Source of the DNA: Candidatus Methanomethylophilaceae archaeon
GTDB taxonomy: Archaea; Thermoplasmatota; Thermoplasmata; Methanomassiliicoccales; Methanomethylophilaceae
Length of the DNA stretch: 58,930 bases
Reading direction: 5' to 3'
NCBI GenBank assembly: GCA_017935945.1
Contig: JAGBGN010000023.1
Coordinates: 1 to 58,930, forward strand
The position numbers and the translations under genes were made by a program. Shown piece by piece: positions 50,973-58,930 of the stretch. The notes under the pieces are model-generated. The model was not told the origin of the DNA. It saw only the letters and a list, made by a program, of their open reading frames with translations, and made no database searches. Numbering within the stretch: position 1 is the first letter of the stretch; every line of letters starts with the position of its first letter.

Positions 50973-52382
50973 TCACTCGAAATGAGTGTTCAGTGTGGAT
51001 TGGAACCTGTGTACCTCGCCGGGGATGTGCGTGGGATACTTGTTGTTGACACAAGCCAGGCACAGGTCATTCTCCTTGAATCCCAGAGCCTCGATGAGTC
51101 CGGGTAGACTGATGTATCCGAGACTGTCTGCACCGATGATCTCACGGATTCCCTCCACATCGTAGTGGTTGGCAATGAACTCGTCCCTACCTTTCATATC
51201 GACACCGTAGTAGCAGGGTGCTATCACGGGAGGACATCCGATACGGACGTGGACCTCTTTGGCACCCGCCTCACGGAGCATGGACACCAGGATCTTCAAG
51301 GTGGTTCCCCTGACAATACTGTCGTCGACAATCATGATACGCTTGCCGTTGACCGTGCTCTTGATGGGAATCATCTTCATGGAGACGGCGAACTCCCTCT
51401 GGTGCTGCTCGGGAAGGATGAATGTCCTTCCGGCAAAACGATTCTTCATGAAACCTTCTTCATAAGGTATGCCTGCTGCGCACGCATATCCGATCGCGTG
51501 TGCACGACCGGAATCGGGAATGGGCATGACGAGGTCGACATCGGCGGGACACTCGCGTGCCAGGATCTCACCGATCTTCCTACGTACATCGTAGACCTCC
51601 CTACCATCGATGACGGAATCGGGTCTGGCGAAGTACACCCACTCAAACATACAGAACGCCTTCGGATGATCACCGGTTGCGGGATATGATTTGTAACCAT
51701 CCTGGGTGATCTCGCAGATCTCGCCGGGCTCGATGTCCTTGATGAACTCGCCCCTGAGTGCATCTATGGCAGAGCTCTCGGATACAACGATATATCCGTC
51801 ATCGAGCTTACCCATGCAGAGGGGACTGAATCCGTACGGATCCCTGACACAGAACATCCTGCCGTTGACCATTATGGTCAATGCATAGGCACCATCCAGT
51901 TCATTCATAACGCCACGGATGGCCTTTATGATGTCATCACTCTGCTTCATGTACCTTCCAAGAAGCTTTATGATGAGCTCAGCATCAGAGGATGTGGTGA
52001 ACGCGGAACCCTCCGCCATGCACTTCTTCCTGAGCTCGGAGCTGTTGGTCAACTCACCATTGTGTGCGAGAGCGACATCGCCGATGTTGGTCGCAACAGT
52101 AAACGGCTGAGCATACTCAATGCCTTTAGAACTGGAGGTAGAATACCTCACATGTGCGATTCCGACCTTCCCCTGGAGTGCTTTCACATCATCCCGAGGA
52201 AGGGCGAAATCTACGAGACCGTTCCCTTTGAGGGTATTGATTGAACCCTCGTTAAAAACGGAGATTCCAGCACTTTCCTGTCCACGGTGCTGGATGATCA
52301 TGAGGGCCGTGTACAAAGCCGATGCGACATCGTTGTTTGCACAGATCCCGACTACGCCACAACTATGTTCCGGCCCGCTCAT
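50973..52382 (-). CDS. purF: Amidophosphoribosyltransferase
   Basis: A 469-residue first enzyme of purine synthesis. A short propeptide precedes the catalytic cysteine (SGPEHS-CGVVG). The Ntn glutaminase domain shows HRGQESAGIS near 40 and AHNGELTNSSELR near 105. The PRPP loop is IMIVDDSIVRGTT near 350. Cysteines fitting the B. subtilis-type [4Fe-4S] cluster are present (FCMFEWVYFARPDS; LCLACVNNKYP). The start is MSGPEHS; codons upstream lie in rpl37e. It is probably in one transcript with lsm and rpl37e. Confidence 0.96.
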   Translation of the reverse strand: MSGPEHSCGVVGICANNDVASALYTALMIIQHRGQESAGISVFNEGSINTLKGNGLVDFALPRDDVKALQGKVGIAHVRYSTSSSKGIEYAQPFTVATNIGDVALAHNGELTNSSELRKKCMAEGSAFTTSSDAELIIKLLGRYMKQSDDIIKAIRGVMNELDGAYALTIMVNGRMFCVRDPYGFSPLCMGKLDDGYIVVSESSAIDALRGEFIKDIEPGEICEITQDGYKSYPATGDHPKAFCMFEWVYFARPDSVIDGREVYDVRRKIGEILARECPADVDLVMPIPDSGRAHAIGYACAAGIPYEEGFMKNRFAGRTFILPEQHQREFAVSMKMIPIKSTVNGKRIMIVDDSIVRGTTLKILVSMLREAGAKEVHVRIGCPPVIAPCYYGVDMKGRDEFIANHYDVEGIREIIGADSLGYISLPGLIEALGFKENDLCLACVNNKYPTHIPGEVHRFQSTLNTHFE

Positions 52383-52392
52383 GAGAATCGCC

Positions 52393-52563
52393 TTACTCAC
52401 GAAGCTTAGCCCAAGTGTAAGACCTGAGTTTTGCGGTCTTTCCGTATCCGCAAGAAGCACAGGCACCCTTCCTTACATGGTAAGAGCGCTTTCCGCACCT
52501 GCGGCAGGGGATGTGTGTCTTGTATTTGTTGTGTCTTCCTTGAGCTGCTGTTCCTGCTCCCAT
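52393..52563 (-). CDS. rpl37e: Large-subunit ribosomal protein L37e
   Basis: A 56-residue zinc-ribbon ribosomal protein ([20 protein letters not shown], then [21 protein letters not shown]) with two CxxC pairs. It is paired with lsm, the usual archaeal arrangement; the lsm stop is 13 bases upstream. It ends about 10 bases before the purF start. Confidence 0.95.
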   Translation of the reverse strand: MGAGTAAQGRHNKYKTHIPCRRCGKRSYHVRKGACASCGYGKTAKLRSYTWAKLRE

Positions 52564-52576
52564 GATCAATCTCTCC

Positions 52577-52813
52577 TTATGGTGAAATGTATATTACATT
52601 GTCCCCGCGGACAATGGCCAGGTTATGACGCCTTACGAACTGTCCTTCGAGATACTCCTCAGCGTTCCTGAGAACCACATTCATATGTGGATCGTATCCG
52701 TCCAGGACTCCACGGTACTCACGCCTGCCCTTGAGCTCGACGATGACGTTCTTGTTCACCGCCTGACTGAGTACGTTCAAAGGTTTCATCATAGATGGCA
52801 CCTTGAAGTCCAT
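52577..52813 (-). CDS. Sm-like RNA-binding protein (Lsm)
   Basis: A 78-residue archaeal Sm protein. Sm1 motif: [34 protein letters not shown]. Sm2: [15 protein letters not shown]. It forms heptameric rings that bind U-rich RNA. It is followed by rpl37e, the classic archaeal lsm-rpl37e pair. The start is ATG 52813; an internal MMKPLNV start is also possible. Confidence 0.94.
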   Translation of the reverse strand: MDFKVPSMMKPLNVLSQAVNKNVIVELKGRREYRGVLDGYDPHMNVVLRNAEEYLEGQFVRRHNLAIVRGDNVIYISP

Positions 52814-52848
52814 ACGGGATACAGTATTTGAAGATATCGCATCCCCGA

Positions 52849-53991
52849 TTACACGAATGCGCCTATCGCCGGTGCATCCAGACGATCCATGTCATAGAAG
52901 ATTATGGCCTCCCTCATGGCGTCCTCACCGCACCCGATTCCCATGAAATGATCCAGCATGGACATCCTCCACAGCAGGTCCATGACCGTGACAGCGAGAC
53001 ACCCGTAGTACGCGTTCGCCATGTCATCCTCGTATCCGTTCTGGTCCATCAGTGCGAAGACACTACCCATAAAGCTGTCCCTGCCGTTCAGGATCTGAAC
53101 GTAATCGGCCAGGACACGCACGGCCCCCTGGTCCGGAACCCTCAGACGGATATCGGTGGCATCTGCGAACGCCTTGTGGTGAAGCTCACCATCATCATCC
53201 ATGACCATCCACTCGATCTTTCCATCCACCGCCATGAACATATTCCAGTTCCACTCGGGATCACAGTACACGGGAACACTGAGTGGATCATCCGATGACA
53301 TGGAATCCATGGCGAGATCGCGTCCAGCTTCCTCCAGAGACTCCATGTCGACACGGGTCTCAGGTTGCAGGGTCGAAAGATTCATGACAGGTTCGATAGC
53401 CGACATGTCCATTATGCGACTGAGGTATGCCAGATCTGTGAACATGGATATGTTCTCGGACACATTCATGCGTAGCATGGAGGGGTCCGACATCACCCCT
53501 GCCTCACGACAGTTGGCGAAGAACTGCTTGTAGACGTCCTTGGCCTCGACCAATGCGGCGGATATGCGACGGTCCGCATCGTCCACCAACACCTTTGATT
53601 CGAGGAGGGCGTCTTTTCCCGTACCCATCCAAGCTCCCCTGCATGAGAGGTTCAGCTCGACCTTCACCTTGTCACTGACGTAGAGGTGATAGGGGTACTG
53701 CTTGCAGTACGCTGTCCTGTGATCGTAGATCTTGCAACGACGGTTCTCAAGGAACACGCATGAACCGCGGCCTTTCTTGAGCGCCAGTGCGAAGTATGGC
53801 ACAGGTCCGGGGATCTTCACCATCGATTCGGGATGGTTCTCCCTGAAGAACGCACGCTCTTCCGGCAGGACCTCCGGCTGACACAGGCAGCACATCCCGC
53901 ATTCAGGTGGACAATCGACCAACTTTCCCGTAACCTCTGAATAATCAACCTCGTAATCAACCACAGATATCCGCCCCGATGCTTTCTCCAC
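52849..53991 (-). CDS. YkgJ-type CxxCxxCC zinc/Fe-S cluster protein
   Basis: A 380-residue protein. Its first 120 residues match the YkgJ family: CPPECGMCCLCQPEV near 27-41, then GSCVFLENRRCKIYDHRTAYCKQYP near 75-100 and NLSCRGAW near 113. These are cysteine sets thought to bind zinc or an Fe-S cluster. The remaining 260 residues are not recognised. The first in-frame start is GTG 53991, overlapping pyrC by 35 bases. A second GTG at 53964 gives only an 8-base overlap and is the more likely start. Its role is unknown. Confidence 0.78.
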   Translation of the reverse strand: MEKASGRISVVDYEVDYSEVTGKLVDCPPECGMCCLCQPEVLPEERAFFRENHPESMVKIPGPVPYFALALKKGRGSCVFLENRRCKIYDHRTAYCKQYPYHLYVSDKVKVELNLSCRGAWMGTGKDALLESKVLVDDADRRISAALVEAKDVYKQFFANCREAGVMSDPSMLRMNVSENISMFTDLAYLSRIMDMSAIEPVMNLSTLQPETRVDMESLEEAGRDLAMDSMSSDDPLSVPVYCDPEWNWNMFMAVDGKIEWMVMDDDGELHHKAFADATDIRLRVPDQGAVRVLADYVQILNGRDSFMGSVFALMDQNGYEDDMANAYYGCLAVTVMDLLWRMSMLDHFMGIGCGEDAMREAIIFYDMDRLDAPAIGAFV

Positions 53992-55222
53992 AGAACTCTC
54001 CGTCTTCCACCTGTACCTCCCCCCTCAATATTACGGTATCGGGATACACCGCGGACATACCACCGTAGGGGCTGTGTCCACAACGGCTGTGCAAAGACCT
54101 TACATCCACATTACGGGACTTGCGGAGATCGAATATCGTGAAATCGGCATCGAAACCGGGCTTTATCGCACCCTTCCTCATACCGAAACAACTGCCTGGG
54201 GATTCTGCGGCCATGCCGACCAACGTGCTCATGGGGAGGAGTCCGTCACGGACCATCCCCATCATTATGGGAACCGTCGTCTCGACACCCGGCATTCCTC
54301 CGGGCGCTGCATCGAAATCCTGCATCTTTTCCTCCAGGGTGTGCGGTGCATGATCCGTACCGACCATGGTGATGTCCCCCTTCAGGAAACGTGACATCAG
54401 ACCTTCACGATCGGCCTTGTTCCTGATCGGAGGGTTAACCTTGTAGAACGCATCGGTGTTCCTGTCGACATCGAACAGCATGTGATGTAGTGTCACTTCG
54501 GTGGTGAATCCGAATCCACGGGCCAGATCCAACCCCTTGGTGGTGGTGACATGGCATACGTTTATCCTTGAACCTGGGAAATTGGTTCCTAGACGACTGA
54601 TGGCGTTCCATTCAGCCTCTGCGGGACGGTTCCTGAGATGGTCACGGGTACAATGCTCTTCAGCATGACCCATCATCGAATCATCCTCCGCGTGTACACT
54701 CATGCGCTTGCCCGTGGCAAGGACGTCGCGTACTGCGGGGATGAGTTCACTGTCGTCGTTCAACAGGATGTTTCCAGTGGTCGAACCCATGAACAACTTG
54801 AACCCGGGGACCATGGGGGCCAACATCCCCGCGTTTATCCCGGGCGTGACTGCAACAAACAGGCCGTAATCGACATAGGAACGTCCGCGTATCGATGATT
54901 TCTTGTCCATGAGTGTACGATGGTCCGATACGGGGGGTTTCGTGTTGGGCATATCCAGAACGCATGTGACCCCTGCGTTTATGGCAGACATGGATCCGGA
55001 TTGGAAATCCTCCTTCTGAGTCATGCCTGGATCCCTGAAATGCACATGGGGATCGATGAATCCCGGAAGCAGGACATCGCTCGTCCCGAGCTCCACCCTC
55101 TCATCACCACCACGGACCATCTTACCCACGGCGACGATCCTGCCGTCGTTGATTCCGACTTCGGTATAGGTCAACTCACCGTTGACCAAAGCCCTCCCAC
55201 AGATCACCTTCTCTATTTCCAA
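53957..55222 (-). CDS. pyrC: Dihydroorotase
   Basis: A 421-residue amidohydrolase of pyrimidine synthesis. Zinc ligands are in FIDPHVHFRDPG (His59, His61). The carboxylated lysine is in PGFKLFMGSTTG near 145, with later histidines in MSVHAEDD near 175 and NVCHVTTTKG near 215, and the catalytic Asp in GTDHAPHTLEEK near 295. This is the longer class I type. It follows AMMECR1 closely (4 bases) and overlaps the YkgJ-type gene, suggesting one long minus-strand operon from arsA/get3 to here. Confidence 0.95.
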   Translation of the reverse strand: MEIEKVICGRALVNGELTYTEVGINDGRIVAVGKMVRGGDERVELGTSDVLLPGFIDPHVHFRDPGMTQKEDFQSGSMSAINAGVTCVLDMPNTKPPVSDHRTLMDKKSSIRGRSYVDYGLFVAVTPGINAGMLAPMVPGFKLFMGSTTGNILLNDDSELIPAVRDVLATGKRMSVHAEDDSMMGHAEEHCTRDHLRNRPAEAEWNAISRLGTNFPGSRINVCHVTTTKGLDLARGFGFTTEVTLHHMLFDVDRNTDAFYKVNPPIRNKADREGLMSRFLKGDITMVGTDHAPHTLEEKMQDFDAAPGGMPGVETTVPIMMGMVRDGLLPMSTLVGMAAESPGSCFGMRKGAIKPGFDADFTIFDLRKSRNVDVRSLHSRCGHSPYGGMSAVYPDTVILRGEVQVEDGEFCGESIGADICG

Positions 55223-55226
55223 GAGA

Positions 55227-55784
55227 TCACCTCACGAACGGATGCACGATTCGTTCCGAGTAGATAGTACCTTGGAACGAGTACAGCCTGGAATCGTCCC
55301 AGGACCAGGCATTGGATGGCAACCCGGTTTTCATGGAGAGTCCCTCCAGATACTCCTTCAGATCCCATCCCTGCTCCAAGGGGACCTGAGGTAGCAGAAG
55401 GCCACGGTAACCCCTCCAATCGAGGATAAGTCCATCACGGCCGAGGATGACCTGGTCGGGCGTCGTTTCCATTGGGACGGTGAGTACTGTCACATCTATG
55501 GTGATGGATTGCAACTCATCGACAGAAAGATCGGGGAAACGCGGGTCATGACAAGCCGAGCGCGCGGCCCCACAGAGGGCATCCCCCAGGGGCATGACCG
55601 GATACGGATATCCGATACATCCCCTCAGGGTCCTGCCTGGTAGTTTGTTCAGTGTGACGAACACACCGCGATGATCCATCATGGATTGGTGACGATCGGG
55701 CTCTGGTTCGGAACAACCGGAGACCTCGTCGACAACAGTCCAACGGGCCAGGTCCAATATGGATCTGCCCAGATCGGTGTTCAT
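55227..55784 (-). CDS. AMMECR1-domain protein
   Basis: A 185-residue single-domain AMMECR1 family protein with the invariant LRGCIGYP near 54 and DPRFPDLSVDEL near 82. The family is widespread in archaea and eukaryotes. Its biochemistry is not settled, and it often sits beside MEMO1 or radical SAM genes, which are absent here. Its start overlaps the stop of the helical-protein gene upstream (ATGA). Confidence 0.9.
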   Translation of the reverse strand: MNTDLGRSILDLARWTVVDEVSGCSEPEPDRHQSMMDHRGVFVTLNKLPGRTLRGCIGYPYPVMPLGDALCGAARSACHDPRFPDLSVDELQSITIDVTVLTVPMETTPDQVILGRDGLILDWRGYRGLLLPQVPLEQGWDLKEYLEGLSMKTGLPSNAWSWDDSRLYSFQGTIYSERIVHPFVR

Positions 55785-56263
55785 TCGGTCTTGGAGATGT
55801 CTGTGATGACTATCTCCTTGGGTTCGGATGCCTCGGGCTGTGGATCGACATTTATATCCACCTTACGGGCCTTGGCCCTCCTGGCTGCGCATTCATCGTT
55901 GTTCTTGCATGCGCTCTGTTTCCAGTTCTGCTCCATTCCGGAAGCTGCGTCCTTCATGAAATCGGGCATGGGTGCCTTCTGCATCATCTCGGACAGACCC
56001 ATCATGAACTCCATCCCCATCGTCATGAAATGCTTCTGGACCTGGGGATCGGTGAACATGTTGTAAGTGGTGGATACGAACTCCTCCGTTTTGGCCCTGG
56101 CTGAATCCATGGTCTCCTTGGCGGTATCTGCAACCTCGTGGGTTATTGTCCTACCCGTCTGAAGGGCAGATGCGGCTGCCTCTCTCTGCAGATTCATCAT
56201 CTGCTCGATCAGACTCCTGTTCTGCTTTACAGAATGCTGGAATTCCTCTTCGTTGTATGCCAT
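55781..56263 (-). CDS. Helical phasin-like protein of unknown function
   Basis: A 160-residue, almost wholly helical protein. An N-terminal coiled-coil-prone part (EEFQHSVKQNRSLIEQMMNLQREAAASALQ) is followed by TITHEVADTAKETMDSARAKTEEFV, which recalls phasins, and then a methionine-rich helix (MTMGMEFMMGLSEMMQKAPM near 80-100). A basic CAARRAKARK stretch and an acidic tail follow. The Met-rich helix is hydrophobic but not a clear membrane span. The gene starts just after the Get3/ArsA-like ATPase stop, which suggests a joint role. Confidence 0.7.
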   Translation of the reverse strand: MAYNEEEFQHSVKQNRSLIEQMMNLQREAAASALQTGRTITHEVADTAKETMDSARAKTEEFVSTTYNMFTDPQVQKHFMTMGMEFMMGLSEMMQKAPMPDFMKDAASGMEQNWKQSACKNNDECAARRAKARKVDINVDPQPEASEPKEIVITDISKTE

Positions 56264-56265
56264 GT

Positions 56266-57438
56266 TCACTCCCTCTTGAATTTAACTATCAACTTGCTGT
56301 CCTTGAAATCTGCACCGATGATGTCCGCACCTATCAATGAATCGGGCAACTGTATGTTGCACTTCTGGCTACCGACATGTATCATCAGTGTGTTTGAATT
56401 TATACGGAACAGTTCGACTGCTCCACCGTCGACGAAGGGCATCTTCAGGTTGAGGTAATCGATACCACCCTCCGTGACGAATGACATCGGACTGCTGGAT
56501 GCATAGAGCATCGTCGGATCCTGGTCCCCATATATCGCATCCGCCATAGCAACGAGTTTGTCATGACCCCTGAGTTCGGTACTCATCATACCGCACATCT
56601 TGATCTCCATCGGATCGAACGAATTGTGGATCATCTCCATGTAACCTTCCTGTTCCTTCAACTTCTCGGTGAAGAAATGCGATTCCCCTGCAGATTCCGG
56701 AATCACGCGGTTCACGACGAGCATATCCACATTCTTGTTGTAAAGGGACAGGTATGTGTATGCACGCATGGTCTCCTTGATCACCATGCGCTCAGGGTTG
56801 AGGACGAGCCTCACGGTGGTCTTCTTCGGGTCCTCCAGGATCTCTTTGACCTGCTCCATGTTGCGTTTGATCTCGTTTATGGATTCGAGGACCTCGTTGG
56901 ACGGCAGGGGCATATCCATAAGCTTACCGACCGTTGCGCGTGCCAGGTTCATTATGCGCTTCAAGGTGTTGAAACCCTTCTCCAGATACCAGTTGGTGAT
57001 ATCCGGGAAACTCATGAGCCTCAATGTCTCGCCTGTGGGGGCGGTATCCATGACGATGACATCGTACCGATCGTCCTTGTTGAACTGGTTGACGTAGAAC
57101 AAGGCGGCGATCATCTCCATTCCCGGAAGGATCGCCATTTCCTCTGCAGATATCTCGCCCATACCCTGAGAGAGCATGAACGCAGAGATGTAGTCCTGGA
57201 TCTCAGACCAGCGGAATTTCATCTCATGGATGATATCCACCTCGAGAACATCCAGATTCTCCTTCACATTGGTGACCGTAGTGGGGAGCTCCATGTCCAG
57301 GGAATCTCCCAGAGAATGTGCCGAATCTGTGCTCATCAGCAGGGTGCGGTATCCCAGTTCAGATAATTTGTACGCAGTAGCCGCAGATGTGGATGTCTTC
57401 CCGACACCACCCTTGCCTGTGTAGATGATGAGCCTCAT
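56266..57438 (-). CDS. Get3/ArsA-family ATPase
   Basis: A 390-residue single-unit ATPase of the ArsA/TRC40/Get3 family. Walker A IYTGKGGVGKTSTSAA at residues 4-19, switch I STDSAHSLGDSL near 41, switch II VIVMDTAPTGETLRLMSFP near 136. It lacks the three arsenite-binding cysteines of bacterial ArsA and the CxxC of eukaryal Get3. The C-terminal part ends with a beta-rich HSP20-like segment (MPFVDGGAVELFRINSNTLMIHVG...). Archaeal Get3 proteins can hold tail-anchored membrane proteins. The start is MRLIIYTGKGG; upstream codons are non-coding in character. Confidence 0.9.
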   Translation of the reverse strand: MRLIIYTGKGGVGKTSTSAATAYKLSELGYRTLLMSTDSAHSLGDSLDMELPTTVTNVKENLDVLEVDIIHEMKFRWSEIQDYISAFMLSQGMGEISAEEMAILPGMEMIAALFYVNQFNKDDRYDVIVMDTAPTGETLRLMSFPDITNWYLEKGFNTLKRIMNLARATVGKLMDMPLPSNEVLESINEIKRNMEQVKEILEDPKKTTVRLVLNPERMVIKETMRAYTYLSLYNKNVDMLVVNRVIPESAGESHFFTEKLKEQEGYMEMIHNSFDPMEIKMCGMMSTELRGHDKLVAMADAIYGDQDPTMLYASSSPMSFVTEGGIDYLNLKMPFVDGGAVELFRINSNTLMIHVGSQKCNIQLPDSLIGADIIGADFKDSKLIVKFKRE

Positions 57439-57601
57439 AACGCTTGACAAGGCTTGAGTGGTATTTAACCTAAGATGAAAATGGTTCCAACTTTGCGTAT
57501 GGTGATTCCACAGCATCTAGTCGATATGAGGGATGTCTGGATGGCAATGATGCCATTACGAAGGCCAGAAACGAATATGGATGAAAACGAGAAAATAGAT
57601 A

Positions 57602-57710
57602 TGGTGCCGGGAATGGGGTTCGAACCCATGACCTTCGGATTTCCCTGGAAGAGGTCTATATGACCAGAACCCTATGAGTCCGACGCTCCACCAGGCTGAG
57701 CCACCCCGGC
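57602..57710 (-). tRNA. tRNA-Met (CAT) with a 32-nt intron
   Basis: The exons are 57673-57710 and 57605-57640, with encoded CCA at 57602-57604. Acceptor GCCGGGG/TCCCGGC, A73. Anticodon stem TCGGA/TCCGA, loop CTCATA then A after the intron, giving anticodon CAT. The intron (57641-57672) follows position 37 and folds as a CTGGTC...GACC/CCAG hairpin with bulges, as needed by the splicing endonuclease. The body resembles elongator Met; a tRNA-Ile with modified C34 is the alternative. Confidence 0.88.
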
Positions 57711-57829
57711 CTTAAGTGGTGGATTAACTCATAGTTTAAATTGATTTCTATTCACCTGATGCTATTAACACCTTCGTGTGAAGGATTTCCACGAGACTTC
57801 AACATAAAAACAAGGTAAAACTGGAAAAC

Positions 57830-57850
57830 CACCAGGGCGATGCCCTGGTG
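57830..57850 (-). terminator. Terminator of rps3ae
   Basis: A perfect 9-bp stem, CACCAGGGC-ATC-GCCCTGGTG, followed on the minus strand by GTTTTCCAGTTTTACC; 34 bases after the stop. Confidence 0.7.
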
Positions 57851-57883
57851 AAATGGTTTAATCCGACGATGTCGGATTCAGAA

Positions 57884-58612
57884 TCACTCGGTAGGCTCCT
57901 CTGCGGGTGCCTCTTCCTCTGCAACAGGCTCCTCGGCAACGGGCTCCTCTGCGGGTGCCTCTTCCTCTGCCTCGACCTCTGCTGCGGGGATGATGGACTC
58001 GGGCTCGCCCTCACCGGATGCGAGAACCTCGGACTTGCGGATCTCGATTCTCTTGATGGGGATGACGACGCGGCATGCCCTTGCGAGGTCCTTTGCGAGG
58101 TCTCCAGAGACGATGTCCTTGACGATCTCGGAGAGGGTCTTCTCCTGTCCGATTGCTACAAGGGTCTCTGCGATGATCCTCCTCATTCCATCCTCCTGGG
58201 AGGACTGGATACGCCTCTCGGCGATAGACATGGTCTTGATCCTGTAGGTGAATCCATCCTTGGTGACGACATCGACGACGTGGTCGGTCTTTGTCTTTCT
58301 CCTGCGGGTGAGCCTCCTGACGTAATCGCTGGTCAGGTCGTGACCGATGAAAGAGGTCTTTGCATCGTATCCGTCAACGGATGTGACCTTGAACTTGAGC
58401 TTGATGTGCATCTTGGAGAAGTCTCCGGTGAGGTCCTGGACGGTAACCTCTGCGGTACGGCCGAGAACGTACTCGGGGTCTGCGGAGGGAGTCTCTCCGA
58501 TCTCTGCCTCGTTGAACATACGGGGTGCGTGGACCTTGTACCACTCTTTTGCCTTCCACTTGTCCTTGACCTTACGGCCTGCTGATGCCTTGTTTCTCTT
58601 TGCGGGTGCCAT
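57884..58612 (-). CDS. rps3ae: Small-subunit ribosomal protein S3ae (eS1) with acidic repeat tail
   Basis: A 242-residue S3ae/eS1 protein. The conserved part spans residues 1-205 (KVKDKWKAKEWYKVHAPRMFNEAEIGETPS near 15-45; GHDLTSDYVRRLTRRRKTK near 90). The last 35 residues are an alanine/glutamate/proline tail with repeats of AEEEAPAEEPVAEEP, which is not part of the ribosomal core. TATA-like TTTTAATATG lies about 40-48 bases upstream, and a strong terminator follows. Confidence 0.95.
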   Translation of the reverse strand: MAPAKRNKASAGRKVKDKWKAKEWYKVHAPRMFNEAEIGETPSADPEYVLGRTAEVTVQDLTGDFSKMHIKLKFKVTSVDGYDAKTSFIGHDLTSDYVRRLTRRRKTKTDHVVDVVTKDGFTYRIKTMSIAERRIQSSQEDGMRRIIAETLVAIGQEKTLSEIVKDIVSGDLAKDLARACRVVIPIKRIEIRKSEVLASGEGEPESIIPAAEVEAEEEAPAEEPVAEEPVAEEEAPAEEPTE

Positions 58613-58733
58613 ATCTGCAACTCCTTTACTGAATCTTGTGATTTGATTTTCATATTAAAAGGTTCGTAGATGCGAATTTTTATTAACGGTGTGAAAAAAT
58701 AGCATAGCCAGACAGTTTTGAATTATCACAATG

Positions 58734-58749
58734 AGGATAATTTTATCCT
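58734..58749. promoter_or_regulatory. 16-bp perfect palindrome, operator candidate
   Basis: AGGATAA-TT-TTATCCT in an AT-rich region between rps3ae and the window end, 18-20 bases upstream of a TATA element (CATATATTTA at 58766-58775). Confidence 0.45.
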
Positions 58750-58798
58750 TAAAAAATTGATACCGCATATATTTAATGAATACTATAATTTTCTTAAA

Positions 58799-58891
58799 AT
58801 GAAATGCGCCGCGGAAACGACCGGGACACAGGTCATCGACGATGGAAACAATGGAGATAAAATGAGGTTGGAGGGGTTTCCCCCTCCGTGA
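58799..58891 (+). other. Possible small transcription unit (30-codon frame or small RNA)
   Basis: A GC-rich island (58801-58860) sits in otherwise AT-rich sequence. A TATA element about 28 bases upstream of the ATG would give a leaderless transcript. A 30-codon frame (MKCAAETTGTQVIDDGNNGD, then KMRLEGFPPP) ends at a TGA just after the GGAGGGG-TTTC-CCCTCC hairpin (58870-58887). It could encode a small protein or a small RNA; neither is proven, and the hairpin might belong to a minus-strand gene that ends at 58901. Confidence 0.3.
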
Positions 58892-58900
58892 TTTTCAGGT

Positions 58901-58930
58901 TTAGAGGGTCACAGGGGTGATGTGGACGGA
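58901..58930 (-). CDS. Possible C-terminal end of a minus-strand gene (partial)
   Basis: The minus strand reads SVHITPVTL then TAA, followed 13 bases later by the hairpin at 58870-58887, as expected for a gene end. Only nine codons are visible, so the product is unknown and the call is weak. Confidence 0.3.
   Translation of the reverse strand, partial: SVHITPVTL

Noticed and set aside
1-58930. CRISPR arrays, insertion sequences, rRNA genes, replication origin
   Set aside because: I saw no regularly spaced repeats, transposase signatures, rRNA sequence or Orc1/Cdc6-linked origin repeats in this window.

Overview
The window reads as a compact, gene-dense chromosome segment of a methylotrophic methanogenic archaeon. 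The best fit is the order Methanomassiliicoccales in the Thermoplasmata. The call rests on a methylcobamide:coenzyme M methyltransferase, a complete six-gene Ech [NiFe] hydrogenase, a methanogenesis marker 4 (MtxX-type) protein, a class I lysyl-tRNA synthetase, archaeal ribosomal proteins (L10e, L37e, L41e, S3ae), Sec61-beta, an archaeal RNase P subunit, Dph2, tRNA introns, and TATA-box promoters close to start codons. The order is inferred from gene content, not from a tree.

Layout. 0-1.4 kb: a ferredoxin cut by the window edge and the CoM methyltransferase. 1.6-4.5 kb: a phosphoesterase diverging from an RNase H-fold exonuclease and a RecJ/GAN-like DHH protein. 4.6-9.7 kb: echABCDEF. 9.8-12.6 kb: an ArsD-like protein, argF and a MATE exporter. 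12.7-18.4 kb: tRNA-His, rtcB, an HD hydrolase, a PUA protein, a CBS-ParB/SerK-like protein, an Mrp/ApbC ATPase and a NifX-like protein. 18.4-22.4 kb: queE-queC-queD (preQ0 for archaeosine), mtxX/mmp4, dph2 and rpl10e. 22.7-28.7 kb: an orphan protein, RNase P Rpp21, a YhbY-like protein, serS, an HD protein and class I lysS. 28.8-32.1 kb: glmM and two tandem SIS (phosphoglucose/phosphomannose isomerase-like) genes. 32.3-39.4 kb: secG, a Na+/H+ antiporter, a large acidic protein of unknown function, and a metal-linked cluster (NikR-like, ZIP, TerC, CsoR, SatP-type transporter). 39.5-41.1 kb: two identical tRNA-Glu genes flanking a decayed repeat-protein locus. 41.2-47.8 kb: nadE and a divergent nitrilase-family amidase, tRNA-Ser, then an ACT protein-hom-cimA-ACT protein-UPF0210 operon. 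48.0-52.8 kb: intron-bearing tRNA-Trp, rpl41e, tRNA-Arg, a membrane protein, a flavin-type protein, a COG2865-like regulator, tRNA-Ala, purF, rpl37e and lsm. 52.8-58.9 kb: a CxxCxxCC protein, pyrC, AMMECR1, a helical protein, a Get3/ArsA ATPase, intron-bearing tRNA-Met, rps3ae and a possible small transcription unit.

How it fits together. The methyltransferase makes methyl-CoM. Ech couples ferredoxin, H2 and an ion gradient, and several genes handle Fe-S clusters (Mrp, NifX-like, ferredoxins). Much of the rest is translation and RNA maturation. RtcB sits next to tRNA-His, and two tRNAs in the window need splicing. The tRNA-Trp intron carries what looks like a box C/D guide aimed at positions 34 and 39 of its own tRNA.

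The least expected items are: the two SIS paralogues, which have lost opposite halves of the isomerase signature and may form a composite heterodimer; the tRNA-Trp guide intron and its tRNA-Arg-rpl41e-tRNA-Trp arrangement; the broken tandem-repeat gene between the tRNA-Glu copies; several clear palindromic operator candidates (upstream of the SatP gene, the COG2865-like gene and at 58.7 kb); and a 688-residue acidic protein of unknown function.
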